Assembly: GCF_963678635.1 (NCBI RefSeq)
Contig: NC_087064.1
Span: forward strand, 61,869,548-61,933,547
Source: Symsagittifera roscoffensis
Taxonomy: Eukaryota > Xenacoelomorpha > Acoela > Convolutidae
DNA length: 64,000 nucleotides
Reading direction: 5' to 3'
In this document: piece after piece, positions 58,550 through 64,000 of the stretch
Layout: each line of letters starts with the position of its first letter
Numbering within the stretch: position 1 is the first letter of the stretch
Translations under genes and position numbers: made by a program
Notes under the pieces: generated by a model
What the model saw: only the letters and a program-made list of their open reading frames with translations
Told to the model about the DNA's origin: nothing
Database searches by the model: none

Positions 58550-59230
58550 TGAAATTTTTTTGACTTTGATTTGGCAAGATAACCTTCGAGAAAACCAAGA
58601 AATTTCAAAAAACGGTCAAAAATTAAAGTTCATTATTTTCCCGAGGGCCATTACTTTTTGTTTAACATAATTTAGGCGTGCTCGCTTCTGCAGGGGAGCT
58701 CCCCACAACACGTCCTTTCGACTGAAGCTAAAATCTCAGATTTGGGAGGGTAGTTTTCGAGAAATAATAAAGTTTACAGAAAACGGTCAAAAAGTCAAAA
58801 ATTGACTTTTCCGAGGGTCATAACTTTTTGTCTAAACTAATTTGGACCCAATTGCTTGTGCAGGAGAGCTCCGACATCACCTCTTTTCGATTGAAACTAA
58901 AATCTCAGATTTGGAATGGTAGTTTTCGAGAAATATTAAAATTTTCAAAAAACGGTAAAAAAATCGAAAGTTTGACTTTTCGGAGGGTCATAATTTTTTG
59001 TGTGAGACAACTTGGGCGTAACCGTTTCTGCAGGGGAATTCTCCAACACACACTTTTTCGATTGAAACTAAAATATCAGATTTGGGATGGTAGTTTTCGG
59101 GAAATGTTAAAAATTTTCATACACGGTCAAAAAATCGAAAATCTGACTTTTCGGAAGATCATAACTTTTTGTGTACACACAAATAGGCGTGTTCATTTAT
59201 GCAGCGGAGCTTCCCAACACACATTATACT
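58550..59230. repeat. 170-bp tandem repeat, four copies
   Basis: The block GAGGGTCATAACTTTTTGT recurs at about 58,642, 58,812, 58,982 and 59,152, that is every 170 bp, with TTTTCGAGAAATRTTAAAAT between. Confidence 0.85.
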
Positions 59231-60780
59231 CATTCTACTCAATGGTTGCGAATCTTTTTGCAAATATGACTGTTCAAATTCTTGTAGTTTTCGAGATATG
59301 ACGTGTTTTATCATTTCTTTTGAATTTTTTCAGAAATTTCAATTTACAAAACAATCTACAAAACTTGAATTTCGCAACCCTGGAATTGGTGGCTGTCAGA
59401 TATTCTCAAAGATTGCGAATCCTGCCTCCAATTATGGCAGCTCAAGTTCTTATAGTTTTCGTGATATGACGTCTTTTATGATTTCTTTTTAATTTTTCGG
59501 AAGTTTCAACTTACGAAATAATTTGCAAAACTTGAAACTCTCAACCCCGTAGTTGGTTCCTGTCAGAAAACTATCAAGGATTGTGAATTTTGCCTCTAAA
59601 AATGATTGCTCAAGTCTCCGTAATTTTTGAGACATGATGTGTTTAATGATTTCTTTTTAAATTTTCAGAAAATTTAGATTTAAAAAAATTCAAAAGATTT
59701 CAAGTTGCTAATCTTGTAATTAGGTAATGTGAGAGTACTCTAAGAAAATTCAAGATCCAACCTTCTGTCAAAAGGCTACTTTTTTTCAAAGGTTGAAATG
59801 CCCAACAAAACATTTTGAGGCTGTTAGAATCCTGTCAGGAAACACAAATCTCACTTCCAAGTATGACTTTTCAAATCTTTGTAGCTTACGAGATATGACG
59901 TTTTTTCCGATTGAAAAAAAATAAGAAAAATTAAATTCTTTTTTTTTTCATATGTTGAAATTCCCAATCCTTAAGTTGGAAGCTGTCAGAGAACTCTTGG
60001 GGGTTGCGAACCTCGCATCCAAATATGACCACTCAAGTCTTTTTAGTTTTCGAGATATGATGTTTTTTGTGGTTTTTTCAGTTAAACTTAATATCCAAAT
60101 ATGCAAACTTAATATAAAATTTAATAATCCAAATATGACAACTCAAATCTTTTCAGTTTTCGAGATATGATGTTTTTTGTGGTTTTTTCAGTTAAATTTA
60201 ATTTTTTTTTTCAAAATTTAATTGAAATTTGAAGCCCCTTTCCTTGTAATGGAGGGCTCTGTTTATTTCCAGTGGTTGCGAATTGAACCTCCCTTTGTAA
60301 GGAGCTGTCGGATCACTCAGAGGGATTGCAAAACTCGCCTTCACATATGACTGCTCAAGTCTTTGTAATTTAGATATGCGAGGTTTCTATGGTTTTAATT
60401 TTTTTTCTTCAAAACTTGAATTAAAAAATTTTCTCAAATTTTGAAATTTTTATCATTGCAGTTGAGTATTATACGAGTACTCTCAAGAATTGCAAAATTT
60501 GCGTCCAAATGCGCCTGCTCAAATGCTTTGAGTTTTCAAGATGTGACGTTTTTTATGTCATTTTAAATTTTTCAAAGAGTCATTTGAAAACTTTTGTCAT
60601 TTTCAATTTTTCATAAGAAACACACATTTGGATTTTTTAAAAATTTGAATTAAAACAAATCATAGAAAAAATCTTAACAAAATTTGAAATTTTGAACATT
60701 GAGTACTGTCAGAGGACACTCAAAGGTTGCAAATTTTTTTTTCAATATATGCGGCTTTTTACGAGCTCTCAAAAATTCGA
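59231..60780. repeat. Degenerate tandem repeat block
   Basis: Diverged units with TTTTCGAGATATGACGT and CAAATATGACTGCTCAAGT, at irregular spacing of roughly 110 to 260 bp from 59,250 to 60,540. Probably related to the 170-bp unit. Confidence 0.7.
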
Positions 60781-61057
60781 AGCACTGGAGGTGCGTTACA
60801 CCGGAGGGAGAGATTGTTAAGTAGATCCTTTCATATAAACTGAGAGATTGTTAAACACATTGATTGACAGATAAGTAAAAGCAAAATCTAACATTTTTTG
60901 ATAGAATCATAAACTGTGGTATTTGTGGCGACTTGAAGCTGATCTTATAAAAGTATGCTTTCGGTAGTATTCATTAACGTGTCCATTTAAAGTGTCCAAA
61001 TTCCTCATTTAGAAGCGAAACAATGTTGGAATCTAACCCAGGGTTTAGTTAGTGAGT

Positions 61058-61265
61058 GACTCGCAGGGTAACGTGGAGTAGAATGGTATGTTGCAACAAC
61101 TGCCGTCCTTGTTGTCTTCTAGTTCGATGTCAGTCTTGGCGGGACCCTTCACTGCCACCGAGAGGGATCCGGCGCCTGCCTCCTGAGTCAAAATCACAAA
61201 CTACGCCGGCTGGTTCACTTCCGAAAACTGCAGATCAGGCCCGTATGCCTTCACAGCACTCGCGC
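61058..61265 (-). pseudogene. Filamin-like exon with in-frame TAG and decayed end
   Basis: Acceptor TTGCAAG|GC. Reads ASAVKAYGPDLQFSEVNQPA, a TAG (61,203-61,201), [20 protein letters not shown], then [12 protein letters not shown]: a nearly complete filamin Ig-like repeat. After DGSC the text drifts ([11 protein letters not shown]) and ends at TAA, so the 3' part is decayed and no good donor is visible. Confidence 0.85.
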
Positions 61266-61523
61266 CTTGCAAAAAAAAATCGACACTAAAATTTTCCACT
61301 TATAATAACAGACATCTTCAAATGCAAAGTAGAAATAATTTATTTTTCTAACTGTAGCAAATTTAACAGACTATCAATTGTTACATAGATGAGAGCCTAG
61401 TTGGTTAGCAGTGATGCCAACGGCAAATTTTTAGTGTCATTTCCCATCCATTCATTTATTGTAAAATTAAATGCGTCTTGAAACGATGTCTATTTCATTT
61501 TAAAAAAATAAGTTTGTCCCTGT
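61266..61523. other. Filamin-like intron before second element 4 copy
   Basis: No gene; AT-rich. Confidence 0.4.
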
Positions 61524-61933
61524 TGAGTTATAACCGAGGTGGTTAACTCATAGAGTAATTTCGGATAGGGTACACCGTCTGCTCGTCACGCTATCTTATT
61601 TTCGGCCGGATAGATTCGTGCAACTTCTTAGTCTAATACCGATCCTAATCTTACTCTTATACTATCTAGTCTCAGGGTGTTTAACTAGTCTCTGCTAGGC
61701 TCAATAGATCTAGGGTATACTGGTTTCTTGCGGTTGCTGAAGTCTTCTTGGAGAGTCAACTAATTTCTAAGTTAAATTCAAATCTCTCTAGTGCTGAAAT
61801 TACAAGTAATTCCAGCACTTACAAATAAGTGGGTTGTTAGTTAGATGGATCATGATTGGTTAATATTAAATACTTTACAGTGGTAAAATATCTTATTTAT
61901 CCAATCATAAAATGTAGTTTAGATCAGGTTCCA
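61524..61933 (-). repeat. 3' LTR of the second element 4 copy
   Basis: 410 bp, more diverged from the two LTRs of the first copy than these are from each other. Stem-loop at 61,791-61,818 has one mismatch. Confidence 0.92.
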
Positions 61934-61985
61934 CCCATCCGGGTTTTACAGAGTTTTTTAGAATAGTCTTTCTGCAATTCAAAAG

Positions 61986-62177
61986 ATGGATGATGAACGT
62001 TGGTATTTGGCAAACATCATATTTCGTCTGGGTTCTCTTGTTAGAGAAGTTCCAGATTCAATCGTTGTGTTTTCTTATGACAATGACTGGGTTTTCGCAA
62101 CAAACTCAAATCTGATTTCAGAATGGTTGGCTATGACAGGTTTTTTCGTTTCATGTAGAGAACTTCTTTGTGTTTGA
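61986..62177 (+). pseudogene. Antisense frame in second copy of element 4
   Basis: 63 codons, MDDERWYLANIIFRLGSLVR and onward, ending in TGA. Equivalent of 36,337-36,507, with the first stop of that copy absent (TGT AGA versus TGT TGA). Function not known. Confidence 0.3.
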
Positions 62178-62628
62178 CCTTGTCTGGGAATGGCGTGAAG
62201 ATTGTGCGTGGAGGGGATGCCTGGTTACTCGGATCTGTACGTATACTTGAACATCGAGGTGGTCATTGTTCTAGTTCAATGAAGTCCTTTTCTGCGAAAT
62301 CAAGTCGTACTCTAAATCCTTTTGAGTTGTGACTGTGGGCGGCATATTGATTGTGGTTGGCCATTCTTTTTCGAGTGTAGTGGGGTCATTTTGTCTTTGG
62401 ATGTTCGTCTTTGGTGTTGTATGCTGATCTATATACTGCAAGGTATAATTTACATTTTATAAAATTTTTATTAGTTTGGTATTTTAATTATGATTTTGGT
62501 TAGTTGTTTTCACAAAAGCTTTTTGTTTTAGTTCAGTTATTTTGAAGAGTTACTCACCCTTGAGTACCTCTTATTAAAAATAGGAGTGTGGTCACAAAGC
62601 GTGGATGTAGCGCGGTGGGTTAGGCCGG

Positions 62629-62871
62629 CTATAGAGCATGCTCAGGACGTCCTCTCTGGTGGGTTAGGCCAGGAGTGGGAGTATGATTTCGTGCGGTTTC
62701 TGTGAGAGGTCCTGTTATGTGATAACGTTTTATGTTGGGTTTATTGTGGTTTTTCTTATGTTTCGTTGGTTGTGTCCTTTTTTCAAAAATCAAATTGTTT
62801 TTGGTATGGGTTTGTCTTTCGACTTTTTTGTGTTTTATTATTTCTTTCTTTGACTTTATAATAGTCTTCAA
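62629..62871 (-). CDS. Small basic ORF in second copy of element 4
   Basis: 80 codons, same as 36,979-37,221 with one replacement (Asn to Ile) and one silent change. See that entry. Confidence 0.3.
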   Translation of the reverse strand: MKTIIKSKKEIIKHKKVERQTHTKNNLIFEKRTQPTKHKKNHNKPNIKRYHITGPLTETARNHTPTPGLTHQRGRPEHAL

Positions 62872-63521
62872 AAGAATAAATTATCCAGTTTTAAACTGGG
62901 TTAATCCGGTTTGGGTACTGTTGGTTTCCTTTTCTTAGTCATGCTGTTATTCTATGTGTTGTGTTGTTTAGTAAGCTGCGTTGGTTAGTTTTGTTTAGTA
63001 TATAATTCCTTTCCAACCGGGTTAAAGGAAAGTTTGAAATTTGTTATTGTGTGTTAGAGTTGTTGAGTGTGAAAGCTTGAAACTGAAATTCATTATTTAA
63101 ACAATTCTTCGTGGGCGAGCTGTGCGAGTTTGGATAGAATTCTTGTGCGAGTGAATGAAAATATCAAAAGGTTAGTACTGCATTTGCGTTTTATTAATTT
63201 ACTACATAGAATTTCAATTTTATTGCTTGTTTTGGGGAAAAATTAAGTTACAAATTTTCATCATTATTAGAATTACTGCTTTTAGGGAAATAATTTATAA
63301 ATTAATTTATTACATTTGTATGAATTTTATTTAATTTAGCTGGTGCAAAAGATTATTAGAGTTTGGGACAATTTGATGAAGTTTTCCATTTTTTATTTTT
63401 CTTTTGTGTATTTTGCAGATGATCGTGAGATGAAGACTAAAAATCTAAATAAAACATGGATAAAGAATGGTTAGTGTTTTATTTTAAATTTATTAGTATA
63501 TTTATAAATTATACTTACCTG

Positions 63522-64000
63522 TTAGTCGTCGGGGAAAAAACCGTGGGGGAAGATGTCGTGGATTATGTCGGAATTTGTTAGTAACTTTACTAATATGCGA
63601 ATGATGTTTTTAGTTTGAAGCAGTGGCCAAAGCAATTGAAGTGCTTTAATGGTTTTTAGTTCTTCAGTGCCAACTGCAAAGTCATAAGGTGTGTTTTGGA
63701 TGAGATTATATAATTTGTGGTTATATTTAGTGTTGTGGATGAATTCTAATATAGGGATTTCTATAGGTTGAACAAATTCATGTGGGATAAGGAAGGGTCT
63801 GGATTCTTCTGCGTTGAAGGTCTTTGTGATGGGACAAAAAATATACATTTGGGTTATGGGATCATAATTGCGAAGAATACCGTGAAGGTTAGTATCTTTG
63901 ATGCAATATGTGAAGTTAAGAAAAAATGGTGATGTGTATTTAGAGTTAATAAATTGAAAACGATGGTGTGGTTGTCTTGATGGAGTGTGTAGGTCAAAGT
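63522..64000 (-). CDS. C-terminal part of ORF E in second copy of element 4
   Basis: Open from the right edge to TAA at 63,524-63,522. It keeps a 6-A run at 63,835-63,841 where the first copy has 7, so it reads through MYIFCPITKTFNAEE to HGFFPDD and shows the true C-terminus of ORF E. A consensus splice donor follows the stop. Confidence 0.75.
   Translation of the reverse strand, partial: FDLHTPSRQPHHRFQFINSKYTSPFFLNFTYCIKDTNLHGILRNYDPITQMYIFCPITKTFNAEESRPFLIPHEFVQPIEIPILEFIHNTKYNHKLYNLIQNTPYDFAVGTEELKTIKALQLLWPLLQTKNIIRILVKLLTNSDIIHDIFPHGFFPDD

Larger units (their letters stand above)
57419..61057. other. Large repeat-rich filamin-like intron
   Basis: 3.6 kb without a gene, mostly made of the repeats described separately. 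Confidence 0.6.
61524..64000 (-). mobile_element. Second copy of element 4, 3' end only (runs off right edge)
   Basis: 61,524 to 64,000 matches 35,875 to about 38,360 with a few percent differences throughout, including the LTR, the antisense frame, the small basic ORF and the end of ORF E. Confidence 0.92.

Noticed and set aside
56437-61203. Alternative genetic code with TAG as sense
   Set aside because: All long retroelement frames avoid TAG, and other filamin exon pieces lack it; standard code fits.

Overview
The window looks like DNA of an invertebrate animal, species not identifiable. It holds no bacterial features. It contains four LTR retroelements (plus a second partial copy and a solo LTR) and the scattered exons of a broken filamin-like gene with GT/AG introns ending in TTTCAG-type acceptors. 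The only host gene I recognise is filamin, read on the minus strand from about 61.3 kb down to 29.0 kb.

Layout. (1) 1 to about 20.7 kb: Ty3/gypsy-type element on the minus strand: gag-protease, pol, then a very large downstream open frame (about 2,650 codons in four frame segments, running off the left edge) that starts with a coiled coil and an SGNH/GDSL-hydrolase domain. Its 5' part holds a 14-bp minisatellite and 70-bp repeats. The 3' end is outside the window. (2) 20,784-28,109: complete minus-strand Ty3/gypsy-type element with 188-bp LTRs; its Pol has a hydrophobic hairpin (or a retained 108-nt intron) between RNase H and integrase. (3) 29,323-35,492: plus-strand element with about 0.75-0.8 kb LTRs, decayed, with reverse transcriptase and RNase H deleted. 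(4) 35,875-54,707: an 18.8-kb retrovirus-like element on the minus strand, 410-bp LTRs, 4-bp target duplication GTAT, tRNA-type primer site, two ORFs before gag, gag-pro-pol, two small membrane ORFs, an Env-like glycoprotein and a further large ORF. Two ORF junctions are ATGA stop/start overlaps. (5) 54.7-61.5 kb: filamin exons and repeat-rich introns, with an inverted, diverged solo LTR of element 4. (6) 61,524-64,000: left end of a second copy of element 4.

How it fits together. Element 4 sits inside a filamin coding exon: removing it and one GTAT copy restores an open frame across the junction. The filamin locus also carries two in-frame TAG codons and frame breaks, so here it is a pseudogene or a badly sequenced gene. 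Nearly all breaks inside the retroelement frames are single-base length changes in short homopolymers, so part of the apparent decay may be assembly error. Comparing the two copies of element 4 proves one such case (7 versus 6 A).
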